A stretch of DNA of 64,000 bases from Symbiodinium natans (Eukaryota > Sar > Dinophyceae > Suessiales > Symbiodiniaceae). Position numbers and translations under genes: made by a program. The stretch lies in assembly GCA_905221605.1 (NCBI GenBank), contig CAJNDS010001068.1, positions 599,398 through 663,397 of the forward strand, given 5' to 3'. This document shows, piece after piece, positions 49,913 through 62,210 of the stretch; position 1 is the stretch's first letter, and each line of letters begins with the position of its first letter. Below the pieces are notes generated by a model. The model ran no database searches. It was not told the DNA's origin and worked only from the letters and a program-made list of their open reading frames with translations.

Positions 49913-50418
49913 CCATATCTAGCAACAATTACACCCCCCCGACACCCCCAATTGATGGACGTCTGAGGGCCGAACAATCTGCGCAACGCAGTTGAGGATC
50001 CGGAGGGCCTGCTCCAGGAGGCGGGGTGTAGGGTTTAGGGTTGAGGGTTTCGGGCCCGGAAGATAGGGGAAGCATGAGGAAACATGGTTCTCCTCATCTG
50101 GGTTGGCCTTTACAACCCTCTTGGAGAATGTTGGTATATGGGACCCCTTGTAAGCCTATGAAAGGAACATGGTCTTAGGGCTTTCCGTATCTAGGTATTC
50201 AGAGGAGAGGCTGGGACTTCTTCAAATGTTTCGGAGGGCTGTTGCCTCATTTGTAGGCATGGGCATCCATCATCCCACAACTACCTCAACCCTAGACCCC
50301 AGACCCTAGACACTAGACCCTAAACCCTAATCCCTAAACCCTAAACCCAGTGAGGAGAGCCCCAGGGTTGCGGCTGCACATGACACAACTGTGCGTTGCG
50401 CAGCCATTGCCGGAACAA

Positions 50419-50472
50419 GGGGTTTAGGGTTTAGGGTTTAGGGTTTAGGGTTTAGGGTTTAGGGTTTAGGGG
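50419..50472 (+). repeat. TTTAGGG array
   Basis: About eight perfect heptamers. Confidence 0.9.
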
Positions 50473-52167
50473 CGAGGAGGTCAAGGGTTGAGGCATTTCA
50501 GGTGTGTGCTCAGGATTGCCTTGCCTGGTTTGAAGCTCGAGGAAAGTGGCTTGGGGCTCAGGGCTTGGGAGATTCGTCTGCTAGAGGACTTCCGGCTTTC
50601 GATTTGGGAGTTTTGGGGCAGCGGCTTGCGACATCGCAAGCTTGGAAGAATCCCGATGTACCCAAAAATGGACCCCTCCCAATGAGCACTAAAGCAAGGC
50701 TCCAGTACAATCTGCTACTATAGTTTTTGGCGTATCGGGAAAATGGCCCCCCTAAGGAGGAGTCAAGCCACAAAGGCTTAGGTCATTCGATGTCATTCTG
50801 TGCTGCTCTCTGCGCAAGACGTCACGTGTGTGCCTGGGCTTGTGACTGCGTGAAACCCTCTCGGCTGGTAAGGCACAGCGCCCCGCCTGCACGCACAGCG
50901 ACACCACCTGAGTCATCCCATTGCTTGATTTAGAAAGGAACCCCCTACTTTGTTTGATTTGTTTAGTATTACTGTTATATATATATATATATATGTACAG
51001 ATATGAGCGACGGACAAAATTTCTTTACACGGTGCGAGGCCGCGGAATATCATGTTATCGCTTTACGTGGGGCCCGTATCGCTTTACATACTATGGGACT
51101 GTGGGATGCATGTATCTAAACGTGCAAACTATTGTTATCGCTTTAGGTGGGGCCCATGTCGCTTTCCAGGTTGAACAACTCGTGTCCACTGTACTACGGG
51201 CTTCAAGAAACATAATTTTGGCGGGCGCCCATATATTTATTTATATTTAATTAGTTATTTTATTGTCATTTTTTTTGCGGGGGGTTGAAACCCAGGATTT
51301 TGGAGCCCTAAACCATCCTAAACCCCTCAAGCTTCATGGCAGGATGCCGTCTGCGGCAGCTTCGCGCCCTTCTCCCGGCGGCCGTCTGAAAGCAAGATGG
51401 ACACCAGGATGCCAACAACACCTGGGTTTAGGGTTTAGGGTTTGGGGCTTGGGGTTTGGGGTTTAGAGTTTAGGGTTTAGGGCTGGAGGGCATAGGGCGG
51501 AGGCCATGCGGAGCTCTTTGGAGCTTGGGGTTTAGGGCTTGGGGATTAGGATTCAGGGTGTACAGTATGAGCCCATCGCGTAGCAAATGGCGATCGCAGG
51601 ATCTAAGATCAATGATCGACCTCATCCCGTCACGATACTTGAATCGAACATGCAGGCCGCCACCGATTGCCCGTACAATAACTACCAAGCCTTGTCAATT
51701 AGACCCTACTTAAATAAACCCTAAATAAACCCTGCTTAAATAAACCCTACTGAAATAAACCCTACTTAAATAAACCTTAAATAAACCCTCGACCCCCAAC
51801 GCCACACTATAAGACCTCCAAGCATTTGCATCTTCGGACCGACACGCAAATTTAGGTGCAGGGGCTTAGGGTTTCGGGTTTCGGGTGTAGGGATGTAGGG
51901 GGCTTGTTTAGAGTTCAGGCTACGACCCGGGGGGGGGGGGGGGGTATGAAAATATCCTCTAAGTTCCCATCATGCCCTAAACCCTAAACCCTAAACCCCA
52001 AACCCTAAACCCTAAACCCTAAACCCTAAACCCTAAACCCCCCACACCGGGGCGTGCACCGAAGAGCTCGGTGTTGCGGAGGGTCTCGAGCACACGCTCC
52101 TGGGGCCCGACTCGTTGCGTTGGGCGCTCTCGGGAGTGTGGGGGACTTGGGGTCGAGGGCTTCGGGG

Positions 52168-52285
52168 GGGTTTAGGGTTTAGGGTTTAGGGTTTAGGGTT
52201 TAGGGTTTAGGGTTTGGGGTTTGGGGTTTGGGGTTTGGGGTTTGGGGTTTGGGGTTTGGGGTTTGGGGTTTGGGGTTTGGGGTTA
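52168..52285 (+). repeat. TTTAGGG array changing to TTTGGGG
   Basis: About six TTTAGGG units are followed by about ten consecutive TTTGGGG units with a sharp switch between the two. Confidence 0.93.
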
Positions 52286-52430
52286 GGGTTCTATGGGGTT
52301 TTTGGGGGTCTGAATCGGGCTTATGGGTTTGCTATTGGATGCTGCATTCTGAGGTTGGGTTTGGGGATGTGTGCTCCCCTTTGAGGAAAAAGGAGAAGGT
52401 CATCTTCCTCGTTGTCCAGTTCCTATGGGG

Positions 52431-52505
52431 AACTAAAGGTTAACCTTTGGGATTATAAGGGGATTCTTATTCCCCCAAAAAGGTTAAAGGTTTCCCTCCT
52501 CTACA
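52431..52505. repeat. 75-bp dispersed repeat, copy 2
   Basis: Partner of 48,903-48,978, in the same orientation and with a few substitutions. Confidence 0.88.
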
Positions 52506-53004
52506 ACTAAGTTACGTAACCTTGTTACGTGTTCCCTTGGGAGGCTCTCGACCGAAGGATGCCAGAATTTGCCAGGCCACCGCCTGCGAACTGAAACCCT
52601 TCTCTGGTCAGCGGGTTGCTGAACATGGTGCTAAAGTGGGGGGCGAGCTGATCTCGGGGTGTAGAGTTTTCAGGGTTGACAACTTCTTTGTGACAGTTAG
52701 GCCGCTAAGGGCCTGGAGTATGCCATTTTGGAGACGCGGATATGACTCTCTTTTCCATGTGAGCCCACAGTGTCCTGGATAACATGGAGAAAGCTCCAAC
52801 AATACTTCATGACATAGCACCTCTGTTAGCCTCAAACCCTCCGGAATCGCCGCAGCCGAAAACCAAGATTGGATAACCCCAAGCCCTGAAGCCTTTTCAT
52901 GAGATATTTCCATACCGGTGAGAGCCGACGTTGCCAAGCCTCCCATAAACTCGCTTCTACCAAGCCTCGCCAACTATTTTTTTACGCCGCCTACATGGGG
53001 TTAC

Positions 53005-53081
53005 CCCTAAACCCTAAACCCTAAACCCTAAACCCTAAACCCTAAACCCTAAACCCTGAACCCTAAACCCTAAACCCTAAA
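53005..53081 (-). repeat. CCCTAAA array
   Basis: About ten heptamers with one CCCTGAA. Confidence 0.9.
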
Positions 53082-53171
53082 TGATAACCTGCTTCTGAGA
53101 GAGAGTTGAGGTATTCGCTGGTCTGCGGCGAAGGACTGCAAGGGCTGTGGTCTTTGGGTCTTCTGACCATC

Positions 53172-53288
53172 TATACTTGGCGGGTCATGGGTACTCATAA
53201 GTAGGGTTATAAGTACCCTAAATTGAGTTATAAGTATAGTTGCCATACTTGTAACCCTACTGAAAGCTGCCTATGAACCTCCAAGTAG
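53172..53288. repeat. MITE-like element, copy 2
   Basis: TACTTGGCGGGTCATGGG at the left is mirrored by CCTATGAACCTCCAAGTAG at the right, with inner CATAAGTAGGGTTA also partly mirrored. About the same length (117 bp) as the copy at 8,357. Confidence 0.6.
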
Positions 53289-54934
53289 ACTTCAATGATT
53301 CAACGACCACTAAACGGCCAGGCGACGTTGGAGGCCGCAATGGCTGCAATCACATCAGGGCTTGAGCTCGCCTGAGGAAGGACTTAGGGTAGAGGAGCTA
53401 CGGGCTGCTTCGGGTTGAGGATTGAGGGTTTAGGATTTAGGGTTTGGTCTTCGGACATGAAAAGCTTTCGCCTATGGAATCTGATGCTAGCGGAGTTTAC
53501 AAGGTTGGCATACGACTGTAGGTACCCTGGGAGCAAGGAAATCCTAAACCCTACAAAGCCGAAACCCTACAGACCCTACTGTACACCCTAACCCGATAAA
53601 ACCCTAAACCCTAAACCACAAACCAACCCTGAAAGCCTAATCCACAACTTCCCATGCGTCAGCTCGGTGGGCTGGAGGAGTCCTATATAGGGGCCTTGAT
53701 AATTGGAATAGGGTTTTGGGGGAAGTTTCTAATATAGTTAAAAGAAAAACAAAAAAACATGAGTAATTATTCCGACCCCTGTATTACCCGCCTCGGGCTG
53801 TGCGCCCCCGGGCCGGCGGTAGGCGTTGACGAGGATGTGCAGAAAGCACCTCGATAGGGGAACTACACCCCCGAACCCTAAACCCTAAACCCTAGGACTT
53901 CCCAGGCCCGGAACCGCCGAAACCCGAGACACCCTAAACCCCGACGACCCTCACCAGCGCGTGAACTGCCCTGAGCCCTAAACCCTAAACCCTCAATCCT
54001 AAACCTTAAACCCTAAACCCTAAACCCTAACAGCCTCTAACAGGAAGATAGTGACCGATCCACACCTCACACCTGTTACACTGTCGCAGGCGCCCTACAC
54101 CTTAAGCCCTAAAAGGAGCGTAAAGAAGCCAGAAAGTTTCGTTTAACCCACACAGGTTTTGGGATTTGAGTTTCGGGTTCAGTACGGGTGTAGAGACTTT
54201 TAGGCACTTTGGAGTTTTTTTGGAGTTCAGTAAGGGTCTCGGGATATTTGGGCATTTTGGGGGGGCTTAGGGCTTTAGGATTTTATAGGGGCTTTGGGGC
54301 TTTCGGGGCTTTCGGGGCTTTCGGGGCCCGAAACCCCAAACCCTAAACCCTAAACCCTAAACCCCAAACCCCAAACCCCAAGGCTTTTCGGGGGCTTTCT
54401 GGGGCTGTGGGAGGCCAGGAGACATTGCCCGCAGCAGAAGCAGCGGTAGTGGAGAGGCCCCGTCGAAGAGCTTGAGGCCACCTCCACGTCTCGCTTGTTT
54501 TATGATTGAATTATTATTGTTATTATTCTCATCATTATTATATTATGAATATTATGATAATTATGATTTTTCCTATTCTTATTCTTATTGGTAGTATTAG
54601 TATTAACTTTTTGGGTTTTAGGGTGGGGTTTTAGGGCTTTAGGTCGGACATTTCATGGTGGCGTCCAGCATGAGGTCTGCGTGAAACCACCCCGTGCATC
54701 TCGCAAATGAAGATGTTTAGGGCTTTAGGGGTTTTCGGGATTCGGGGTTTTAGGGTTTAGGGCTGTAAGGTGCAGGTTTAGGTGTTTTATAGGTTTATCA
54801 TGTTAGGATTTTGGGGCATCAGGGCTTATAGAGGTTCAAAGATAATTATGTTAAAGGGCCTCGGGTCCAGGACTTGGGGTGCAGGGGCATAGAGATTTAC
54901 TTCTTCACGTTCTTGCGCCCAAGGGCCTTGGTCC

Positions 54935-55020
54935 CTAAACCCTAAACCCTAAACCCGAAACCCTAAACCCTAAACCCTAAACCCTAAACCCTAAACCCTA
55001 AATCCTAAACCCTAAACCCC
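54935..55020 (-). repeat. CCCTAAA array
   Basis: About twelve heptamers with CCCGAAA and TCCTAAA variants. Confidence 0.88.
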
Positions 55021-55136
55021 AACCTCAAACCAGGCAGCCCTGAACCCCGAAAGCGGCACGAACGCTTGGGCCCGGGCGGATCTCGGCGCGCCCGAAGAGC
55101 TCGCGAAGCCTTTTCTCATATTCAGGGTTTAGAGAG

Positions 55137-55203
55137 GGTTTAGGGTTTAGGGTTTAGGGTTTAGGGTTTAGGGTTTAGGGTTTAGGGTTTAGGGTTAGGG
55201 TTG
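55137..55203 (+). repeat. TTTAGGG array
   Basis: About nine perfect heptamers. Confidence 0.9.
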
Positions 55204-55548
55204 GGGCTGTAGGTTCAGACGGGTAGAGGGTTTAGAGGTTTTGTGTTTGGGGGTTTATGCGCTACTGGCCCTTGAGATCTGCAACCCGTACACTTGTTTG
55301 GAGGTTCAAGAGCGGTGCTGGGGGTGGAAGCCCCTGGGGCTTTTTCTCCGCTAGGGTTAAGGGTTTAGGGTTAGGGTTGGGGCTGTGCGATTTTTGTTTG
55401 GGCTTCATGAAGGCTGAGGGGTGTAGGGTTTACTTGATGTTCTTTAGGGGTTTGAGGGCGGCCTATTCCGAACCTTATTAATAAGACTAAGCCCGAAAAA
55501 CACTGACAAAAAAACGAATCAAGAACCGCCCCCAAGCCCCCATCCCCC

Positions 55549-55584
<36 letters not shown>
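55549..55584. repeat. Poly-C run
   Basis: A run of about 35 C followed by a short A run. Confidence 0.9.
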
Positions 55585-55587
<3 letters not shown>

Positions 55588-55734
55588 AAAAAAAGAAAGG
55601 CCCAAACATGCAAAACACTCGAAAACTAGAAGCCCACACCTCCTGAAACCCCCAAAGCCCTACACCCCCAAAACCATAAAACCCTCAAAGCCCTCAAAAA
55701 CCCTCGAACCCTGAAGCCCTCAAAACCTAAACGC

Positions 55735-56145
55735 GCAAAGGATGACGCTAGCTGTCCATGAATCAGGATCTCGCGCAGCGTTGCCTTTAGGTCGTCCGCT
55801 GTCATTGCTCCGGTGATCAGCGCGTTGAGGCCCAATCTGTCGCTGCCGTGTGAGAGTTCCAGAACGGCATTGACGCAACGCCAAGAAGATTCTTCGGCAG
55901 TCATTGACGTGCATCGGTATGTTGCGCTTGGCACCAGGCTCAATAGTGCTAGCTCGCTTGCCGTGCCCAGCACAAGCCGAGCCAAAGGACGGCAGACCCA
56001 CCACTTGGTCATGGGCCTTGTCAGCCACCACTCGGCTGAACTGTACCAACCGCAATCTGCAGAAATGATCAGCTTTCGTAAGCGTTGACGCTCCCAGGCT
56101 GTCACAATGGCGCTGCAGAAGTTTGTCAGCAAACTGAAGCTAAAC
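55735..56145 (-). pseudogene. Possible gene fragment among repeats
   Basis: About 400 bp of unique, non-repetitive sequence within a repeat field. The minus frame reads LTNFCSAIVTAWERQRLRK and later LGLNALITGAMTADDLKATL, which has ordinary protein composition, before running into CCCTAAA-like sequence at 55,735. No start or family is recognised. A captured exon is possible, as is chance. Confidence 0.28.
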
Positions 56146-56339
56146 TCTAAACCCTAAAAAACCCTCAAAACCTACAAGCCCAAAACCCCAAACCCTAAAG
56201 CCTGAGCCCCTGAAAGCCCTGAAGCCTGCAAGCCCAGAACCCCAAACCCTAAACCCTAAAACCCTCAAAGCCCCTGAATCCTAGAAACGTCCCAAAACCT
56301 CAAAACCTAAAACCCTCAACACCCTCTAAGCCCTCGATT

Positions 56340-56452
56340 CCCCCTAAACCCCCTAAACCCCGTAAACCCCGCAAACCCCCTAAACCCCGTAAACCCCGTC
56401 AACCCCCTAAACCCCCTAAACCCCCTAAACCCCCTAAACCCCCTAAAACCTA
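56340..56452 (-). repeat. CCCCCTAAA-type variant array
   Basis: About twelve units of CCCCCTAAA or CCCCGTAAA, a longer relative of the usual heptamer. Confidence 0.88.
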
Positions 56453-57339
56453 AAACCCAGGAAAGCCCCAAGCCACAAACCCTGCGCCAGGCGGCTTCTC
56501 AGCAAGGCCACACAGGATCAAGTATGCTGCCAGTGAGCCCTGGCAGAGAGCTTCCGTGTTTAGTAGCGCGCACTCTTAGCGTTAGGGTTTAGGGTTCAGG
56601 GTTTGGGGTCTAGGGTTTAGGGTTTGGGGTTTAGGGCAAGGGGTTGAAGGGTGAAGGGTTAAGGGTTCAGGGTTTAGGGTTTAGGGTTCTACAATCTTTG
56701 GCCACTTCTCTAACCATGTAGTCACTTAGGTCCCAAAGGACGCAGCTGCCAAACCCTAAACCCTAAACCCTCAACCCCCCCTACCCTTAAACCCTAAACC
56801 CGAAAGGGCTTCTCTGGCCAACTAGGGCCTCACGATGACAGGTGTTCAGTCAAATCGGCTGTAGGGTTGGAAGGGTTTCTACGGTTTCTTCTTTTATTCT
56901 GTTTTTAGGAGGGTTTTCGACTAGAGTGTTTAGGGTGCATGTAGGTTTAGGGTTTAGGGTTTAACGGTACGATCTCGACTTGTCAGTTTTTAGTGAAAAA
57001 GCAGCTCGAACATGCCGCTTCGTCGGGCTGCTTCTCACTGAGCCGACAATGGTCCCGATGCTCACTTTTAGGGCTTAGGGTTGAGGGTATTTGTAGTAGT
57101 CACTCACAGGAACTGGAATGTGTGATACTGCATACCAAGTATGAACAAGCGATCAGGAGCCCCACACCCCAGATTTCCAGAACCCGAAAACCCCAAAACC
57201 CCAAAGCTCCAAAACCCAACACCTCAAAAACTAAACCCCGAAACCCCGAAACCCCCAAACCCCCAAAATCGCCAAAACCCCCAAACGCCAAACCCTGGAA
57301 ACCTTTCCTAGAAACCGCAAAGCCCCAGAACCCCAAACC

Positions 57340-57545
57340 CCAAAATCCCAGCACCCCAAACCCCAAAACGCCAAACCCTAGAAACCTAGAAACCCCAAAA
57401 CCCCAGAACCCCAAAACCCCAAACTCCCAGCACCCCAAACCCCAAAACGCCAAACCCTAGAAACCTAGAAACCCCAAAACGCCAAACTCCCAGCACCCCA
57501 AACCCCAAAACGCCAAACCCTAGAAACCCTTGAAACCCTAGAAAC
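57340..57545. repeat. Tandem repeat of about 60-80 bp
   Basis: Three copies of a unit containing CCAGCACCCCAAACCCCAAA, ACGCCAAACCCTAGAAACC and GAAACCCCAAAAC. Confidence 0.88.
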
Positions 57546-58375
57546 CCTAAAAACCCCAACGCCCCAAAACCCCGAAACGAAACCCCCAACCCCCCAAGCC
57601 GTGACGAGCAGTATCTTAGAGCCCTGCCAGCCTGCAGGTCTCGCGCGCCCTCTGGTGGGGCCTTCACGGCACACGTTCGAGGAGAAAGGGGCGTAGGGCC
57701 GTTGGGGCCTTTAGGGTTTAGGGTGTAGGGGGTTTATGCTTTTGGTTATTAGGGTTCAGTGTGGTTTCCGAAAAGTTGCTTCAAGACCTCGTGGTTTAGA
57801 TTAGGGAAATTTAGGGTTTAGGGCGTTAGACTGCAGGCCCTGGCTTGGGGCTCGGGTCTACAGCAGAAGGAAGGATGTTGGCAAAGACTTCAGCTGGCCA
57901 TGGGGGTGACCCTAAACCCTAAACCCTTGTTAAGGTCCCGCAACACTCACTGGCGAAGCCCGGAAGCCAGAAAGGTTGGGTTTTGAGGGCTTAAGGCTTG
58001 AGGTCTTACTTGGAGGTTCATGCGTAGTTATAACTAGGTTCTGAGTGCCCCAGAAATAATACTTTTGTCGGATAAGACATGGAAAGTCCTGAAAGAGCAG
58101 CATTGCAATTAGGTGCTACACCTAGCTTCACGTGACGAACAAAAAGTCAGGGTTTCGGTTCTTGGCTATGGCCCTAGTTTGGAGTCGACCCTGGGAAACA
58201 AGTGTATACTGTTCAGGTATCAGTAGCCATATTAGGAACCCAGAACCAAACAAAGTTTTATAACGTGCATCCCCAAACCCTAAACCCTAAACTCCAAAAC
58301 CCAGATGGGGTCGTGGGTGCCAAGGGTTTTCTTGAAGTGGAAGCTCCTTAAGCTCTCATCCCTACGGGCAGGGGT

Positions 58376-58460
58376 TTAGGGTTTAGGGTTTAAGGTTTAA
58401 AGTTTCGGGTTTAGGGTTAAAGTTTGGGGTTTAGGGTTTAGGGTTTAGGGTTTAGGGCTA
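58376..58460 (+). repeat. TTTAGGG array with variants
   Basis: TTTAGGG mixed with TTTAAGG, TTTAAAG and TTTCGGG. Confidence 0.85.
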
Positions 58461-59032
58461 GGGTTGCGAGGCTCGAGCTAGAGGCGTCCTGCCTGCTTCA
58501 TGTGCAGCGCCAAGACGTGCAGGAGCTGCGGCAAGAAGAGGACCGGCCCACCCTGAAGATGAAAAAACGACTCAGGAACCCTAAGGCCCTAAGCCCTAAG
58601 CCCTAAACCCTAAACCCCTAAACCCTAAACCCTAAACCCTAAACCCTAAACCCCTAACCCCTAACCCCTAAACCCTAAGCTTCTTAAGGGGGCTATAGGG
58701 TTTAGGGTCCAGAAGCGGCAAGTCCCCGAGCCCGAAACCATCAGATACGAAAGAATGCTCTGAAGTGGGTTTAGGGCTTGGGGTTGAGAGATCCGGGTTT
58801 CGGGTTTAGGGTTTAGAAAAGCCCTAAACCCTAAACCCTAAACCCGAAGACCTAAACCCTAAACCCTAAATGCGAAGCCCTAAACCCTAAACCCTAAACC
58901 CTAAACCCGAAACCCTAAACCCTAAACCCTAACAAGCCAGGGGCCTCGACGTCTTGGGGCTTCAAGGCCTCCGCAAAGTGCATGTCCTGGGAGAATTTTC
59001 TTGTGAGATTTAAAGGGTTCTCAAGGGACGGG

Positions 59033-59092
59033 TTTAGGGTTTAGGGTTTAGGGTTTAGGGTTTAGGGTTTAGGGTTTCGGGTTTCGGGTTTC
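59033..59092 (+). repeat. TTTAGGG to TTTCGGG array
   Basis: Six TTTAGGG units followed by three TTTCGGG units. Confidence 0.9.
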
Positions 59093-59429
59093 GGTAAGGG
59101 AGGCGGGTTCCAAGGGGGGTATGTAACCCAAGGTTGCCGGATACTCCCCACTACTCCCTAAAGGCTCTTTAAGCTCTTGTCATGTTCTCTAGGTCCCTCC
59201 CTTCAGAACTCGAAAATTCTTGTGAAATGCTGGCGTTCGGGGGCCTAAACCCTAAATCCGAAGCCCCTAGACCCCCCTAAACCCCTTTAAAGGGCGGTTA
59301 GTGCTTAGGGTTTAAGAGTAGCCCGCCCCTGTCCAGGTAGGCTGTGGCCACATCGGCGAGAAGCGTGACCCGGCCAGTGAGAAGCAGGACCTGCGGAGCA
59401 CCAGACCCCAAATCCTGAAACCGATCAAA

Positions 59430-59670
59430 ACCCTGCGTGTCCAAACCCTAAACCCTGAATCCCTGAACCCCAAATCCCTAAGCCCTAAACCCCCTAAAAT
59501 ACCTAAACCCTAAACCCTCTGAAATCCTTAAACCCTAAACCCCTGAACCCCTAAAATCCTTAAACCTAAACCTGAAAGCCCTAAACCGAAACCCCAAAAA
59601 AATCCTCAATAACCCTAAACCCTAAACCCTAAAAATCCCTAAACCCTAAACCCGGAACCCTAAAACCCTG
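59430..59670 (-). repeat. Degenerate CCCTAAA array
   Basis: CCCTAAA with CCCTGAA, CCCCTGAA and AATCCCTAAA variants over about 240 bp. Confidence 0.85.
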
Positions 59671-60136
59671 CCGCAAAAGCCGGCACAGCAAGACTTCGAC
59701 GTGGATGGAGCATGGAGGCTTCCCACAACTCTCAGGACCTGAGTACCTATGCTGGGGCTTTTGGAAATGAATTCAAGCCCTAAACCCTAAATACTAAACC
59801 CTAAACCCGAAACCCTAAACCCTAAACCCTAGACCCTAAACCCTAAACCCTAAGCAGCCCCAAAAGGCCCCGAAAACATCTCCCATGACTTGGCGCGCAC
59901 CAAGCGCGCGAGGCGGCTCTTACACAGCAGACCCAGCCACTTCCTGGGATCAGGCGGCTTAGGGTTTAGGGTTTAGGGTTTAATTAGGGTTTAGGGTTTA
60001 GGGTTTAGGGTTTAGAGTGTTAGAGGGTTAGAGGGTTTAGGGTTTAGGGTTTAGGCGATCCCCCTGATCTCTGCGTGGCTCTTCTTCTGCCCTAAACCCT
60101 ATAGTATAGACCGACTAGCACTCTAGCAAAGGCAGG

Positions 60137-60460
60137 TGTAGGGTTTAGGGTTAGGGTTTAGGGTTTAGGGTTTAGGTTTAGGGTTTAGGGTTTAGGGTTT
60201 AGGGTTTAGGGTTTAGGGTTTAGGGTTTAGGGTTTAGGGTTTAGGGTTTAGGGTTTAGGGTTTAGGGTTTAGGGTTAGGTTTAGGGTTTAGGGTTTAGGG
60301 TTTAGGGTTTAGGGTTTAGGGTTTAGGGTTTAGGGTTTAGGGTTTAGGTTTCGGGTTTCGGGTTTCGGGTTTAGGGCTTCGGGTTTCGGGTTTAGGGCTA
60401 TGGTTTAGGGCTTAGGTTTATATAGGGTTTAGGGCTTAGGGCTTAGGATTAGGGCTTAGG
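60137..60460 (+). repeat. Longest TTTAGGG array
   Basis: More than thirty TTTAGGG units, mostly perfect, with three 6-bp or TTTAGG slips, then a tail of TTTCGGG and GCTTAGG variants. Confidence 0.95.
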
Positions 60461-60899
60461 GATGGGCACCTTCCAATGGCTGGGAAATGTCTAGAGTTCA
60501 GAGAGACCAGCTTCGTGGCGCTGAGTAAAGCTATCAGCCAGGACCAGAAGCCCATAAACCCCCTAAACCCTAAACCCTAAACCCTAAACCCTAAACCCTG
60601 AACCCTAAACCCCGGAACCCCATAAACTCCCTAAACCCTAAACCCCAAACCCTAAACCCCCCAAACCCCAGAAATCTCAGAAACCCCAGAGAACACCCAT
60701 GGGGGGGAGCCCTCCAAGTCCACTTTAGCCCAGCGTCAGGGCGCAGAGCTGGACGTTGCAGTTCCTGCACGTTTTGCCGCACAAACCTAAACCCTAAACC
60801 CTAAACCCTAAACCCTAAACCGGTGCTTGAGGGATTGAGGGTTCCCAAGCATGAGAGCCGGTCTTTAGGTCCAAGCCTTAATCCCCCCCCTCAAAGCCC

Positions 60900-60998
60900 T
60901 AAACCCTAAACCCTAAATGCCTTAAACCCTAAACCCTAAACCCTAAACCCTAAACCCTAAACCCTAAACCCCAAACCCCAAACCCTAAACCCTAAAGG
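60900..60998 (-). repeat. CCCTAAA array
   Basis: About twelve heptamers with a pair of CCCCAAA near the right end. Confidence 0.9.
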
Positions 60999-61183
60999 AA
61001 GCCATAGCCGCTACTTGACAGTAGCTGAGGCGCTGCTTCCAGGCCACCACCGGCGCCTTGTCCCCGGCCCTTGGCCCGAAAGTGTAGGTCGAAGGGAAGT
61101 TACATGGTGCGTTTGGGGTTGAGGGTTGAGGGTTGAGGGTTTAGGGTTTAGGGTTTCAGGTTTGGGTCTAGGGCTCTGGGTTC

Positions 61184-61290
61184 ACGTGGTGGTTCATGGG
61201 TACTTGTAAGTAGGGCTCTAAGTGTCGTAGATAGGGTTATCAGTCTAGGTACCCCTGCCCATACCCTACTTACAACTAAACCATCCACGT
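61184..61290. repeat. MITE-like element, copy 3
   Basis: ACGTGGTGGTTCATGGG at the left and ACTAAACCATCCACGT at the right are imperfect inverses. The inner GTAAGTAGGG and CCCTACTTAC are also inverses. Confidence 0.6.
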
Positions 61291-61734
61291 TCCTTCTCCG
61301 AAGTGCAGGCCCTTGTGTAGGGTTTATCAGGTTCTTTTTTTTCCCAGAATACGGGACCCCTAATTTAGTCCCCAAAGAGTCGGATTATAGTCAGGAATTT
61401 CGGAAGCCCCCATATAAAGGGTTCCCCAACTACGGGCTCAGGGCCCTTTGCATCTACTCTAAGATTTGGGATTCGGGTCTTGCTGTGCTAGGTTTCGGGT
61501 GATTCGGGCTGTGGGGTTCTAGGGTTTTAGGGCTCTAGGGTTTTAAGGTTGCAGGGTTTTGGGTTTTAGGGCTTTGGGTAGGGCTTAGGCATTTAGGGTT
61601 TTAGGGCTTAAGGCTTTTAAGGGTTTAGGGTGCGGCGTTTCTCATATCGTGTGCTTAGGGGCTTAGGATTGTGATTCAAGGTCTAATAGGGCTTTCCATG
61701 TACCACCTGCAGTGCATTGTATGCACACATCTGC

Positions 61735-61756
61735 AGAGAGAGAGAGAGAGAGAGAC
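61735..61756. repeat. (GA)n microsatellite
   Basis: About ten GA dinucleotides. Confidence 0.9.
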
Positions 61757-62008
61757 AAAGTCGCTTGAGACTGTTGTTGTTTCAGTCTTCGCTCGGAAGC
61801 AACCCTAAACCCTAAACCCTAAACCCTAAACTCCTAATCTCCTAATCTCCTAAACCCTAAACCCTAAACCCGAAACCCTAAACCCTAAACCCCAGGTTGG
61901 CCTTCTTCGTCTGAGCTCAGGGCATTTCGAAGCTGGCGATGTTGTCTTTGACTCGGCAGCAGAGGTCCACCACCATCCTGGCGTAGTGTAGGAGCCTTAA
62001 TGATTAGA

Positions 62009-62210
62009 ATAGGGTTTAGGGTTTAGGGTTTAGGGTTTAGGGTTTAGGGTTTAGGGTTTTAGGGTTTAGGGTTTAGGGTTTAGGGTTTAGGGTTTAGGGT
62101 TTAGGGTTTAGGGTTTGGGGTTTGGGGTTTGGGGTTTGGGGTTTGGGGTTTGGGGTTTGGGGTTTGGGGTTTAGGGTGGTTTAGGGTTTAGGGTTTAGGG
62201 TTTAGGGTTT
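62009..62210 (+). repeat. TTTAGGG array with TTTGGGG block
   Basis: About fourteen TTTAGGG units, then about eight consecutive TTTGGGG units, then TTTAGGG again. Confidence 0.93.

Larger units (their letters stand above)
39115..55600. other. Gene-poor mosaic with telomere-like arrays
   Basis: No gene is recognised over about 16.5 kb. Unique fragments of about 100-600 bp alternate with TTTAGGG/CCCTAAA arrays, AT-rich microsatellites, C or G runs and small dispersed repeats. The longest stretches without arrays (about 48,000-50,270 and 50,480-51,420) contain only short frames with no recognisable domain. Confidence 0.65.

Noticed and set aside
57100-57674. Gly/Phe-rich minus frames
   Set aside because: Products of the CCCCAAA-type tandem repeats (GFWGFGVLGF pattern).
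60137-60460. True chromosome end
   Set aside because: The array is internal, is followed by unique sequence, and arrays occur in both orientations throughout the window.
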